Source: Alopecurus myosuroides (lineage: Eukaryota > Streptophyta > Magnoliopsida > Poales > Poaceae). From it: a stretch of DNA of 64,000 bases. Position 1 is the first letter of the stretch. Every line of letters starts with the position of its first letter. The stretch is taken from contig CM054060.1 of the NCBI GenBank assembly GCA_028641055.1, forward strand, positions 237,240,833-237,304,832. Direction: 5' to 3'. The translations under genes and the position numbers were made by a program. The notes beneath the pieces were generated by a model. The model saw only the letters and a program-made list of their open reading frames with translations, was not told where the DNA came from and did not search any database. This document shows, one piece after another, positions 40,900 through 53,062 of this stretch.

Positions 40900-43800
40900 C
40901 CAGCCGTGCACACACCTCTATAAAAAGGTCTCGAAACTCCCCCGCTGTAATGTGGACCACGAACGGAGAATACCTGTGCATCTGAATAGAACCTGCTTAC
41001 GAGAGAAATTTTTAACGCTGAATATCTTGTCATTTCTACAAAGCCACAGCGACCAAATAACGGCAAGCGCTACTACCCTAATAATAGTCTTGAAACGTTT
41101 ATCTACCCCATTCAACTAGTTACCGAATATATTCTCAACGGATGTGGGCTGATAAAGATTCGAAACCATTTGGATAGCTGACCATATAGAACGCGCAAAA
41201 GTGCAATCAAAAAATAAGTGTTTAATCGTCTCATCATGTGAACAAGAAACACACTTAGAACTCTGATGCCAATTACGTTTGACAAGATTATCCTTAGTGA
41301 GTATAACCCCCTTCCGAAATTACCACGCAAACACCTTAATGTTTTGCGGTACCTTCAAACGCCATACATTTTTAAAAATATCGACTCGCATATCCGATTG
41401 GATCATAGCTCTGTACATGGAATCTACCGAGAACATGCCGTCCTTATGAGCTTCCAACGAAATTCATCGGTCCCTGGTGTTAGAGTAACCATAGTTAGCC
41501 TATTAACCAGGATCTGCCAAAACGCAACGCGTGGCCCGATCAAATCTCGTCTGAACGTAACATTAGGAGGTGTTGTTTGCATGACTGTAGCCAGCGTATC
41601 ATCCTTATGTCGCCCTATAGTGTATAGTGTCGGATACTGTTCTCAAAGTGTGGTATTAACTAACCACTTGTCCTTCCAGAACCGTATTTGCGATCCATCC
41701 TTAATCTTAAATACCCCATGGCGAAAAAATAAGTTTTTATTCGCCATGAGTCCAGCCCAAAAGTGTGAACCACCAGGTTTCCACATAACCTATGAAAGCA
41801 CTTTCAAACCTATGTATTTTCGTTTAAGAAGGGCTTGCCAAACACCGTCGAGAGTTAATAGTTTGAACACATTTACCAAGTAGGGTGGAGTTCTTGACTT
41901 TAAGGTCATGAATACCTAGCCCCCCTTGATCTTTTGGTCGACAAACTACATCCCATCTGGCCAATCGATACTTCTTTTTCTCGCTGTCACCCTGCCAGAA
42001 AAATCTTGATCGGAAATAATCCAGTTTTTTCAAGACTCGTTTAGCCAACTGAAAGAAATATATCATGTACAGTACCATATTTGATAGTACAGAGTTAATG
42101 AGTACCAGTCTTCCACCTAGTGACAACAATTTCCCTTTCCAACCAGCGAGTCTCTTCTGCAAACGTTGTTCAACGTGGCCCCATTCTGCATTAGTCAACC
42201 TCCTGTAATATATTGGTACACCCAAATACTGTATAGGAAATTGACCTTGCTCACAGCCGAAAAGCTCGACGTACTGTGCAGCTGCATCCTGGGCCTCGCC
42301 AAAGCAGAACAATTCACTTTTATGGAAATTAATTTGTAATCCGGATAATTGCTCAAACACCGAAAAGATTAGTTTCAGGTTTTTCGCTTTCTCCAAATCA
42401 TGTTCCATAAAAAGAATTGTATCATCTGCATACTGAAGAATAGATAATCCCCCATCGACAAGATGTGGAATTACTCTCTCAATTTGACCGCTTTCCTTAG
42501 CTCTGTCAATCATAATCGCTAACATGTCTGCCATAATATTAAACAATATGGGCGATAGCAGATCACCTTGCCTTAAGCCTTTCTTGGTTTGGAAGTAGCG
42601 GCCAACATCGTCATTGACTTTGATAGCTACACTACCTCCCTCCACGAAACTGCGAACTAGAGTACACCACTCCTCTGAGAATCCTTTCATTCTCAGAGTT
42701 TGTTGGAGAAACTCCCAGTTCACCTTATCGTAGGCCTTTTCAAAGTCTATTTTAAGAATTACTCCATTTAGTTTTTTCGAATGCATCTCATGTACGGTTT
42801 CGTGTGGAATCACGACCCCATCAAGGATGTTCCTACCCTGCATAAATGCAGTCTGCGTAGGTTTTACCACATGATCTGACACCGAATTCAACCTCATGGT
42901 TGCAACCTTTGTAAAGATTTTGAAACTAACGTTAAGAAGGCATATTGGTCTATACCGTTGTGTCCTTTCAGCCTCCAAAACCTTAGGTAACAAAACGATT
43001 TCCCCAAAATTAAGACGATACAGCTCTAGGTGTCCACTCTGCAAGCAACCAAACATCTCAATGAGGTCATCCTTAATGACCTCCCAAAAATGTTGGTAGA
43101 ACTCTGCGGGACAACCATCTGGGCTGGCGCCTTATTATGCTCCATTTGAAAAATCACCTTCTTAATCTCCTCTTCCGAGAAAGGAGCATTAAGAAAAGTA
43201 TTTTCCTCATTGGAGACTTGGGGAATATCATCTGTTCGGGTCTCATCCATAGTAATATTACTTACTTCAGGAGCCCCGAACAAACCTTTATAGAACTTTG
43301 TGATATAGGCCTTGAGACACTCTTGTCCCTCTATCAGCCCTTCATCCCGATGAAGAGAATAAATATGTTTTTTCCTGTGTCTACCATTGGCGACATTATG
43401 AAAATAACGAGTATTTGAGTCTCCCTCCAGGATGAATTGAGCCTTAGATCTCTGATACCATTTGAGTTCCTCTTCTCGCAACATTTGTGCTACCTTTGCG
43501 TTTGATTGACTTTTAAGTTTAATCTCTTGCATAGATAGCAACTTCGTCTCAACAATCTGATCCAACTCATCGATAATGGAACAAAGACACTCTTTCTCTT
43601 TTTTGAGCATCCCAGTCGTATGTCTAGCCCATCCGCAGAGATATTTACGCACATTGCGCATTTTATTATTCCATCTCCGGATTGGGTTATCCCCGACGAC
43701 CGGTGTGCCCCACACTCTCTTAACTATCTCATCAAAACCATCACGTAATAACCAGCCCAGTTCAAACTTAAACTGCGGTTGTTAATATGGTTTCGCTGTT

Positions 43801-44557
43801 CCAGTTGAGAGAAGGAGGGGGGCATGATCCGGCAGTGCCTCAATACGCTCAAGAGCACGCACCGTTACCAATGGGAATTTATCTTCCCAATCGGTACTCA
43901 TCAGCACGCGGTCTAGTTTTTCGTATGTTGGCTCCGGAATACTGTTTGCCCACGTGAACTGTCGACCCGTCATGTATACCTCTCTCAAATCCAAGCTATC
44001 AATTACATCATTTAACAAGAAAGGCCACTGACCATCAAACTGTCCACGACTCTTCTCGTGTGGAAACCTTAGCATGTTAAAATCACCACCAATTAGAATT
44101 GGGTGTGGATTAGCATTAGCCAGGTTTACCAACTTGCGAACAAAATCCTCCTTAAACTCTTCCTGGGCAACACCATACACGGCGACCAAACTCAAGACGA
44201 AGTTGTCAGCACGGTTGGGGAGATGTAATTTTATATGAAAATCACCATCCGACCGGGCTAACACATCTATGGAATCTAATTTGACGCCTAGTAAAATGCC
44301 GCCCGACCGTCCACGCGGAGGAATAGAATGCCAAGTGAAGTCTAGACCCCCCCCGAAAGGTGGTTTAAAACATTCACTGGAAAGTCTCTTCTCCCTGATT
44401 CGGAGATAGCCACAAACTCCAAATTATGATCCCTGGCGTATTGAGCAATATTCAAATGTTTAGCCAAGTCACCAAGACCTCTGCTATTAGTGAATAAGCC
44501 ATTCATCAGGAAACAATTGGGTTCTTTGGCGGTCTCGCTGAATTTCGCGGCGAACAC
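40900..44557 (-). pseudogene. LINE ORF2: endonuclease, reverse transcriptase, zf-RVT; broken
   Basis: Endonuclease begins near 44557 with NSRGLGDLAKH and AISESG; GGDFNMLRF (about 44060-44090) and the DHAPL block (about 43815) are further AP-endonuclease motifs. RT spans about 41850-43060: LKIDFEKAYDKVNW, KKGLRQGDLLSPILFN, and the catalytic QYADDTILF near 42405-42440. The zf-RVT/C-terminal part (40900-41330) is fragmentary. Breaks: a frameshift at the C-run 44347-44355, a TAA at 43782-43784, a frameshift near 43120-43135, and several after 41880. ORF2 overlaps the end of ORF1. The RT resembles the older LINE at 1771-4188. Confidence 0.88.
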
Positions 44558-46998
44558 TTCCTCTTCTGCTTGGCGGATTTGGATTTCCGTCCGGATGCAT
44601 ACAGATCAAAGAGAGAACCGAGCCCGTCCTCATCCAATCCCACCTCGGTCACCTCCCCCACAAGATGTGATAAAAGATGTCCGTCTGAAGAGGCATTCGC
44701 TAAGTCATCATCCGTGTGGGGTATGTCTACCCTCGGAGAAACACATGGTTTAACCGTTAACCGGTCATATTCCATATGCTTCAACACATTGGCCGACAAC
44801 ATGACCTCAGCATCATTTCTTCCTAGTTTAACACCAACATTGTCCAATCTAGACGAAATAACGGTATCTGGAAAAGGAAGAAAATATTTATGCATCACTG
44901 TCGTACCTTTAGGCGGAGTAGAAAATAAGGCCGCCTTCCTGCGCATGGCCTTAGACAACGCGTCCTCGCTGGTCGCGGAAGATCCGTCCCTCGCCACCAC
45001 GTGGCGTGCACTACGCTGCAGCATAGAAGGCGGTATGAAGGCAGCGGCGGAGGGGGACAAAGACGATGTAGATCTCCCCCCAACCACTGTAGCTGTCGGG
45101 ATAGTCTCGTCGATGGAGTCCTCCTCGGGCGCCCGCGGTACCATCGTCGAGGGTGCAATGGGACGGACTGGTCCTGCTGGCCCGCGAGGCGATTGGGCAG
45201 CATCCAGCTGGGAACCGGACGGATGCAGCCCAGCCTCAGCCTGCTCCCCGGCAGCCCCGTCGTCCTCCATAGCGGGCGCGCGGGCGGCACATAGCTGATC
45301 GCCGCCCGGCCCAGCTGCAGCAGCCACCTCCGCATGCGCTGTCCCTCGAGCGACCGGAAGAGATGCGTCGCCCGCATCTCCACGTGGTCCCCACAGCACC
45401 GCTGCCGGTGTAACCAGCACCTGCGACTCCTCGCCGTGGACAAGGCGTGACGCACTACTGGAGACCCCCGGTGATGACGTACCCAAGCCTGCCATCGGTG
45501 TGCACGACCCCGACAAGAACAGCTCCAGCGCCACCTCGGAAGAAACATCCTTCCTATCTGCACCCTTCCCTCTCGGAGATAATGGAGTTAGAGCATAATT
45601 TTTGAGAATCTCCAGAGCCTTAGAGTGAACATCACCCCCCCCCCTCATTAGGCTGATCGATAGCCATACTCGTAGGGCCTTGCTCAGACTCCGGTAAAGT
45701 CCCTGAAGTACCAAAAGCATCTACTCCACTTGCCCCAGACTGCACAGACTCTGAATGAACCTTATGGTCCCAGATGAATGGAATAAAATCAGGCTCGGCA
45801 ACAAAGTCCTCCGGCTCCGGCCTAAAGGTAATGAGTATCCCTTTTCCGCAGCACATCGTCCATGTTGACATAAGAGCCCACCTCATCCACCTTATGAAAC
45901 ACATCATCATCAGACAGAGCCATCCGGAGTCTAACGATGCCTCTGTGTCTGAGAGTCAGAAGATCCACATCGAGAGTAAGACCAATAAGAGTCCCGACAG
46001 CCCATAAACCTAGAAAGTGTCTCATCGAGTGCGGCACCCCTTCCACGTGAACCCAAGTCTCATACAGCTCAAGAACTGGCTCGATCTCCTGCTGCCTCCA
46101 CTTACTAAAAACCAGCCGTGTAGACTGTGAAGGAATACCAGAGTCCATACCATCAAACCTATCCAGTTCAGCCACCGACGGAAAGGCCACTTTGAACAGA
46201 TTATCACCCGAGGGTAACGCCTCCCACTTCCACCTAGTAACAGAGCTCATACGGGCAACCGTCAGCTCCGCTTGTTTAGCTGTTGCCGCGGTGCCTTTCA
46301 CCGTAACCAATGCAATAGGTCGATCAGACGAGTCCCCCAGATCTTTACATAGGTCATCAGGAAATTGAGAGAACATCATGTGTTTGTTACCAATCCCAAC
46401 GATGAAAACTGACGGTTTTGGAATCTTGAGAGTGGGACACTTCTTCAACGGGTGCTTGCTATTATCACAAATGTAACAGAAGTGTTCCACCTTGCAGTCC
46501 TTGGTGGCGTGAGTATCCACCTTGCATTTCCAACACCTAGTCTTCTTAGCAGGTGGAACCACAGCAACATCAGCACCTTCGGGAACAATGGTGGCAATCA
46601 CCGCCTGCTCAACCGTCGGCGCCGGAAACGCCACAGCCCCTCCTGCCAAGACGACTCCCTGCGACGAACCAACATCCCCAGCCATCTGCACCACTTTCTT
46701 TTTCTTATTCTTCCTCTTCTTAGTCCCTGCCGCCGGAGCTGCGCCGACGACGAATCCGGTAGCGGGAGCATCCTCCTGCGCTGCGCTGTCCATCACTGTG
46801 CCAGGAACAGCGCCAGCCGCGACCAACGCCGCGCCGACCCCATGAACTGCAGGATCCCCGACCCCAAGTGCCGTCGTGGGTGCTGCCACCGCCGAGGGTG
46901 GAAGTTGGTGTCGAGCCCCGGCCCCTTGTGCCGTCGTGGGTGCTGCCATCGCCTGAGGCGGATGTTGGTGTCGAGCCACGGTCTGTCCCGACGGGTGA
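44506..46998 (-). pseudogene. LINE ORF1, main part (zinc knuckles), frameshifted
   Basis: RNA-binding protein of the LINE particle. Two clustered zinc knuckles are visible: CWKCKVDTHATKDC and CYICDNSKHPLKKC (about 46440-46540). A DUF4283-like RNA-binding segment follows (WKWEALPSGDNLFKVAFPS, about 46165-46240). Frame changes occur near 45840 (A/G run) and at the C-run near 45640-45650, so the C-terminal half lies in other frames to the stop at 44506. The N-terminus lies across Tat 2 at 60257-60404, and the frame is continuous there when the insert and one GGTGA copy are ignored. At 46998 the sequence instead joins the Tat 2 LTR. Confidence 0.8.
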
Positions 46999-47466
46999 TG
47001 TCGTGGGATAATCACGGCAGACGTTACCGGGGGTAACTTGTCTTGGGGCAATTCGACTCTGGTGTTTGGGAGAGGGTTTAGCTCGAGGGAAACCATGATG
47101 ATATGCGATCTGGTAGCCGGCAATCGAGTCGCCGAGTCTCCGATCTGAATATACTATCTCAACTCTCGTGTTACAAAGGATACTCAAATATCTCGCGATT
47201 GTATGATTTCTTCTTAACCTAACCCTAGGGGCCGGCTTATATAATACCCGGACCCCCTGGCTTACCATCCAAGGCATACTCGGAATCCTACCCGGACACT
47301 GCTTACAAAACCCTAAGTTTCCCTATCGGAACCCACAAACCGGGTTACGAGGCCTACACTCTTGGGCCTTCCAGAAACTCGTTTTCCCTAAGTCGGATCT
47401 TGCGTAGCGCCCTTTGGGCCGAGTTACACCTGGGTGTTAGCCTACCGGGTTATCATCCCTCCATCA
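46999..47466 (-). repeat. 3' LTR of Tat 2
   Basis: TG/CA ends; TATA box TATATAAG (minus strand) at 47236-47243. Confidence 0.97.
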
Positions 47467-47522
47467 GTAGTCCCCAGAATAGCTTGGGCTTCACGGGACC
47501 CTCCTTGAAGCGCATGCTATTC
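47467..47522 (-). promoter_or_regulatory. Polypurine tract with strong hairpin, Tat 2
   Basis: Minus-strand TCTGGGGACTAC touches the 3' LTR. Beside it are nested stems: GAATAGC (47477-47483) with GCTATTC (47516-47522), and GCTTCA (47488-47493) with TGAAGC (47506-47511). Confidence 0.7.
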
Positions 47523-47855
47523 CCTGCAAAAAATAACAAACATACAAGTTCATAGAGGCCGGGCTAGGTTGCTTTGATAAACAGCTAGGCCTAACTCCAT
47601 TGGTGGTCCATATAATAACCCGGCTTTCTCCGGATTCATCTCCATCTTTCCGGGTCAACATTCCGAAGAGAACATAGAAGACCCGGCTCACTTCGTTCGT
47701 TAATTAGCCCGGATATCGCGGGAATGATTTGCTCTCATAATTTCCGGATATCACGCACAGGCACTTAACTGCCTATCCCAACAAATCCGGAAAGATATCC
47801 CTTATCCCGAAATTTTTGGTTCCCGCTCGCCGGCCTAGGTTTCCCCACCCGTATC

Positions 47856-47863
47856 TATAAATA
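47856..47863 (+). promoter_or_regulatory. TATA box of the Tat 2 antisense gene
   Basis: TATAAATA on the plus strand. Predicted start near 47890. The leader seems to contain an intron, with a donor near 48134 (CACCG|GTGAGC) and an acceptor CTTCGCAG at about 48618, just before the ATG at 48629. Confidence 0.65.
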
Positions 47864-48628
47864 AGGGCCTTGGGGGTGACCTAAACCTAACGCCTCATTT
47901 CTTCTCCATCTTCTCCCTCTCTGGTGCCATCTCGCTCGAGCCCGCAGCCGCGCCGCCACGGAGCCCACAGACGCGCCACCGGAGCCGAGCCGCCGCCACT
48001 TGCGCTCGTCCATGGCTCGTACCGCGCCGTCGTCAGCTTCCGCCGCCGCGCCCTCGAGCTGCCCGCCAGGAGTTCTAAAGGGGCACCACAGCTGCGCCAT
48101 CTCCCGCCGTCGCGCCATCCTTCAATCCGCACCGGTGAGCTTCCTATCTCCATTAATTACAGCTCCAAACTTTCTGTTCGATTTAGATTGGATCTAGGTT
48201 TGCCCGCGGGCTAATTTCTTGCTCCATACCGAATTTGATTACTCAACTTCATCCTTGCTTGCTTAATCGCTCAATAATAGATCTAATTACACCCTCCTAT
48301 TATTCGCAATCATAAATTTCTCCGCGAATTTCTCTGGAAAATTTCCCAATTTAGATGTGGTCCGTCTAAGATTTCCGCAGTTATTCTTTGATACCCGAAC
48401 AATCCTCTATTTCCAGATCTCCTATTTTCACTAGTTAACCAGACAATCAACCCCTTTTCATAGTTGCTCATCGATACCTTAGATAACGCACAACTTCCGT
48501 ACTGCTTACTGATACTCGGATAACTCGTGGATTCCATACTGTTTATTGATACTCGGATAACCGGTATTTTCCAGGTCTTTGTTACTCATGTTTTGTACTC
48601 TTTTCCTTGTGCTTCGCAGACCGAACAA

Positions 48629-51600
48629 ATGGCTCCAAAGAACAAGGGCAAACAGCCGGCAAAGCCAAGGTCAACCCAATCCATCTCCGCCAACTGGGCA
48701 CGGTCTTCCGTGACCCAGGCCAAGCTAGAAGAGCTCGCCGAGTCTGGCGTTCTCCCTCCTCAGAAGGAGATCCATTGGAGAGTACTGGATGATGAGACCC
48801 GGCCTACCCCCAACCCCAACGAGGTAATCTGCTTCGTTGAGCACGTGATCCGGGGGTTTCGCCCCCCGGGTCACTCTTTTTTCCGTCAAGTCCTCAGCCA
48901 TTACGGCCTCCGGGTATTCGACATAGGGCCTAACTCTATGTTGAACATCACCCATTTCATAGTCCTTTGTGAATCCTACTTGTGCATCCCCCCAAATCTG
49001 GCTTTATATATTGAACTATTCCAATGCAAACCGTGCCGCGAAAGCGGCGACGGGGCCCTCTTGGCTTGCGGCGGAGTTTCTATCCAACGCCTAAAAACTC
49101 GCCTATGCCGACTCTAAGCCTTAACTCACATGTTAAGCACTGGCAGCAATCTTTCTTCTATTGCCGGGACACCTCCCCACCCGGCGAGAGGAAATTGCCG
49201 GGTTACTCGGAGGGCCTCCTAGATCTTTCTGACGCCTTTAATGCTTTTGCCTCTGAGTCGGAAAGAGAGTCCATCCAGCCCCACCTGGCCAAGATAGCCG
49301 TCCTTTTCGCCCAGGGTCTTGCTGGGCTTAACTTGGTTAAGACTTGGGTAGATTTCCGGATTCATCCCAACTCCATTCGCCCCAAGCTGATGTGCGAGTA
49401 CTCGGGGCACGTCACGGACGCGCTCCGTTATTCTTCAAGGAATTACCCGGCTGGGGACACGAACAAGATCATCAAGAGCTTCCTGACTGAGAAGTTGGAG
49501 GTGATAAAAAATATAGCCGGGTTAGCGCCGTTCACCCGGGATAACCCGGCTCCAGCGGTAAGATCCGACACTTATTCATTTACCCTCGTACTTTTACTTG
49601 ATACAACTACTAACTCTCATTTTCATGCCTTTATTCCAGGCTGATAATGCTTTCTGGAACATCGAGACCCCTCCCAACTCCGGGAACCCGGAGGAAGAAG
49701 AAGAACCGGCTGACACTGATGAAGGTATCACCCGGGTTTCAATCACCTTAACCTCCGTTACTTTGCTTTCCCATTTTTTCTCTTTTTCCGACTATGTATT
49801 TGTGCCTTTCAGGGATGGATGATAAGGATGACAAGGATGACCAGGGAGACCCGGAAGAAACTGAGAGCGATAAAAGCGAGGCTGAGCCGGAAGTTGAGGT
49901 CGGAGCCAAGAGGAAAACCCGGGGGGTCGTCTTCAAGGTTCCCTACTCTTCCATGTCCTCCAAACCCTATTCTTTTGATAATATGCGCGAACTTAACCGT
50001 CGGTTATCCAATTTGCCACACTTGAAGGATCCGCCTCCGACCAAGCGCAGGGGAACCCGGAATTCCCCGGGTGATGATCCCGTCAACCCGGGTATTCCCA
50101 CGTCCCCGGCTCGTCGTACTGGTACTCCTCCATCTCATCCCTGCAACTCTCCTCAAAGACACCCTTCCCCCAATCATCCATTAGCCGGACAGTTCCGGGT
50201 CTCACTCTCGGATTCTGTAACAGCCTCATCCGCGTCCAGCAGCGAACTCCCGGCGGATTTCGTGGTGAATGCCGGGTAAATTACATTTCCTGCTAAGCGA
50301 CATACTAGTCCTTTTAATAACCTTCACTTTTTGCTACTAACCATTTCTCTTTTCTTTCCTTAGCGCCCATGTCTCGATCAGTAACCCGGATAACATGGAC
50401 ATGGATAACCGGGAGACTGAAGGGCCGGCTGATGATATGGACGCCGCAACTGGCGGTGCTGGTGAAGAGAACCAAGAACAAGACCCCCTGACCGACTCGG
50501 CCCGGCAGGAAGCCGGGTCTCCCAAGCCATCTGAGGAAGCTGAGGACGACGACGTCGAGATCCTGGACACAAGGATGGGCACTCCCAATCCGGACACCCA
50601 GGCAACCCGGGTCTCGACCCCAAAGTCGGAGAAGGTTCGTCCTCCGAGTGATCAGGCCGCCGGCTCTTCCGGTATCAAGCCCGAGGATATGACTTTTACC
50701 CAGATGCTTGATGCCCTGCACACCTTAAGGGCTGACGAAGAAAATGTCCTAGAAGCCTTGATAGCCAAACATGAGGTAAGTCCGAGTATTATTGCCTGTA
50801 TACTTGTCTAGTCCCCAAGTTCCAAGTGAACTTATTGATAATTTGCTTGGAACTTCATAGTGTATCCAACTGATAGCTTGCTTTTTATCCGGCTAACCCT
50901 TCCTTGTGTTTCCACGCAGGCCTTCATGACCCACTCTGAGAAAGCATTGGCGAAGGCCACCAAACTCCTCGAGAAGGAGGCGACTCTGCGTGAGTCGGCT
51001 GAAGCTGATGCCAAGAGGACAGGGAAAGTCGCAAGGAAATATAGAAAGAGGGCTCATGCAGCGGAAGATGAACTGACCAAGCTTTCCGTTCAGATTGCCG
51101 ACACATATCGTGCTTTGACTGGTAACTATTCCTAACTTAATAATTATAACCCGGATTCCCATTCTGATAAATAGTCGGATTTCCTTACTCAAAGCTTTTT
51201 TCTATTTTCTGCAGGTCCGGATGATGTAACTCCGGATGAAGATGATATCGCAAAGCTGAAAACCATAAAGAGCACGATCCGGCAGCTCTGTGCCGGAACC
51301 AAATGGATTCTTCAGGATCTGAAGTGGCCGGGTGTTGGGCATGGTAACCTGAAGACGCTGCTTGACGCGTGCTCCACTATCCCCGAGTGGATTGAGCACT
51401 GGAAACGCTCGTCCTGCCGGGTTGGAGTAACCCGGGGGCTTGCGCTGGCTAAGGCATATTTTCCAAAACTTGAGCCGGCCAATCTCGTAGGTGGGTTTCC
51501 AGAGTTCAACCATGACGGATCCAGGTTCTCAGTAAAGAACTTCAAGGCTATCCAGAAGGAGGTTCGTCACTCTGCCAGCATAATTGCCGATAGTTTGGAT

Positions 51601-51912
51601 GTCAGTTCGATTATCCCATCATATGATGCTGATGACAAGGCAGTTAAATCAGATCTTCCCAAGCCATATGATATGCTGGCCCGATGGAAGGCGGAGGCTG
51701 CTCAGGCGAGAGAAGAAGCCGCGAAGAAGAAGGCTGAGGCCGATTCTGCGCCTGCTACCTCCACGTCGGTCGTTCCTCCTCCCGCACGGGCCGGCACTAC
51801 TGCTGACCCGGGTGCTGCTGCCACCAAGACTGCTGAAGAACAAGGCAAGGAACAAGACCCGGCTGCCAAGGGCAAGGGCAAGATCGACGACTCGGCCCAA
51901 GAGGCCGAGTGA
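48629..51912 (+). pseudogene. Tat antisense gene 2, multi-exon, one frameshift
   Basis: Same family and position as antisense gene 1. Predicted coding exons: 48629-49557, 49640-49724, 49813-50275, 50364-50775, 50920-51121, 51215-51912. All introns are GT-AG and phases agree; the five later exons sum to 620 codons including stop. The first exon has one frameshift near 49095-49100 (A-run), shown by the switch from the frame with FVEHVIRGFRPPGHSFF and LCESYLCIPPN to the frame with HVKHWQQSFFYCRD; its length is one base short of a multiple of three. Later parts: acidic segment (KDDKDDQGDPEETESDKSE), KRRGTRN patch, coiled coil (50920-51121), C-terminal domain and Ala/Lys-rich tail. Full length would be about 930 residues. 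Function unknown. Confidence 0.78.
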
Positions 51913-52897
51913 ACTCTTTATCGGCTACCGTCTCAAGCACTTTATTCGGCCAATGGGCCTTTTTAAAACAATTATTCTTTTGATAGCGCGCATGTGCGCT
52001 TTATGATACTACTATCCTGGTTTGTAATACGTTTTAAGACCTTAATATATTTCGTGGCCCTTCTAGCCTTTTGCTTGAATTTGATATTTCTTGACTTTTG
52101 GGCTTTTTCATCCCTGATTTTCCGACTTACTGCTATGGTTCCTTTTGTGAGACTCGGTTTCCGGGTCTCGTGGGTTTTGACTAGTGGACTTTTTCTAAGT
52201 CCCCAAGTCCCCAAGACTCGGATTTTTGGGTTTTTGAGCTGAATAGCTGGATAATTTGTTTCTTTTTTCAAATTCCCAAGTCCCCAAGGCCCGAAATTCC
52301 GAGTCTAGGGTTTTGGGTCTTTCGAAAGGAACAAATTGTTACTGCTAAGCCCAAAACATAGAGCCGTTTCACATAGGTTTTGAAGTTATGCTTAATAAAC
52401 TTTGAGTTTCCGGTTATTAACCTTGTACTCTGCATAACTTGTGGTTTAGATGACCCTTTTGACCTTCTTGTACTATAAGCCGGCTTTCGCGTGGATAATC
52501 ATGTTGCTACAGCTGTATGAGGACAGGGTCGGGCAAGTCCCGTTGGGCATCATGACTGATTGTAATCATACGCCAGCAAAGCATGCCACTTTAGTGCGAG
52601 TCACATCGAGCTTAAGTAAGAAAAGTCAAGAAAGTTTGGCTCCTTTGTCCGGTTATAAGCTTGCAGCCGTACTTATTACAAGTAATCGGCCCTTATAACT
52701 CAATGGCATCGTGGCCGGGTCTTTGAGTTTGCAACTGTGCTATTCAAGCAATCAGCCCCCAAGACCTATATATATATATATGCAATTTACTAGGAAAAAC
52801 TAATATACTAAAAGCAATGAATAATACTTACCTGGAAGAAAAATAAGAACATAACAGAAATCGAAAAAACTTGATAAGAAACACACAAAAAAGGAAC

Positions 52898-52903
52898 AAT
52901 AAA
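52898..52903 (+). terminator. Possible poly(A) signal of antisense gene 2
   Basis: AATAAA about 1 kb past the antisense stop and 160 bp before the end of the opposing pol frame, the same convergent placement as in Tat 1. Confidence 0.45.
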
Positions 52904-53062
52904 TTGTTTAACCATCTCTTTATTGATATGAAAAAAGTTAGGTCAGCAAGCCGCCTCATTAAAAACCCTCCAGTCCCCTTAGGTACCCTGGATAGGAAAA
53001 GAGTGCGTCTGAAACCTGCTGCCTGTTACATCGTGTAATTCCACTTGTGAATCTAGCCTAAA

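Noticed and set aside
45001..45298. Plus-strand ORFs opposite LINE ORF1
   Set aside because: Shadow frames of GC-rich ORF1 sequence.
52767..52785. TA microsatellite as a promoter
   Set aside because: A simple AT repeat in the antisense 3' flank, without start context.
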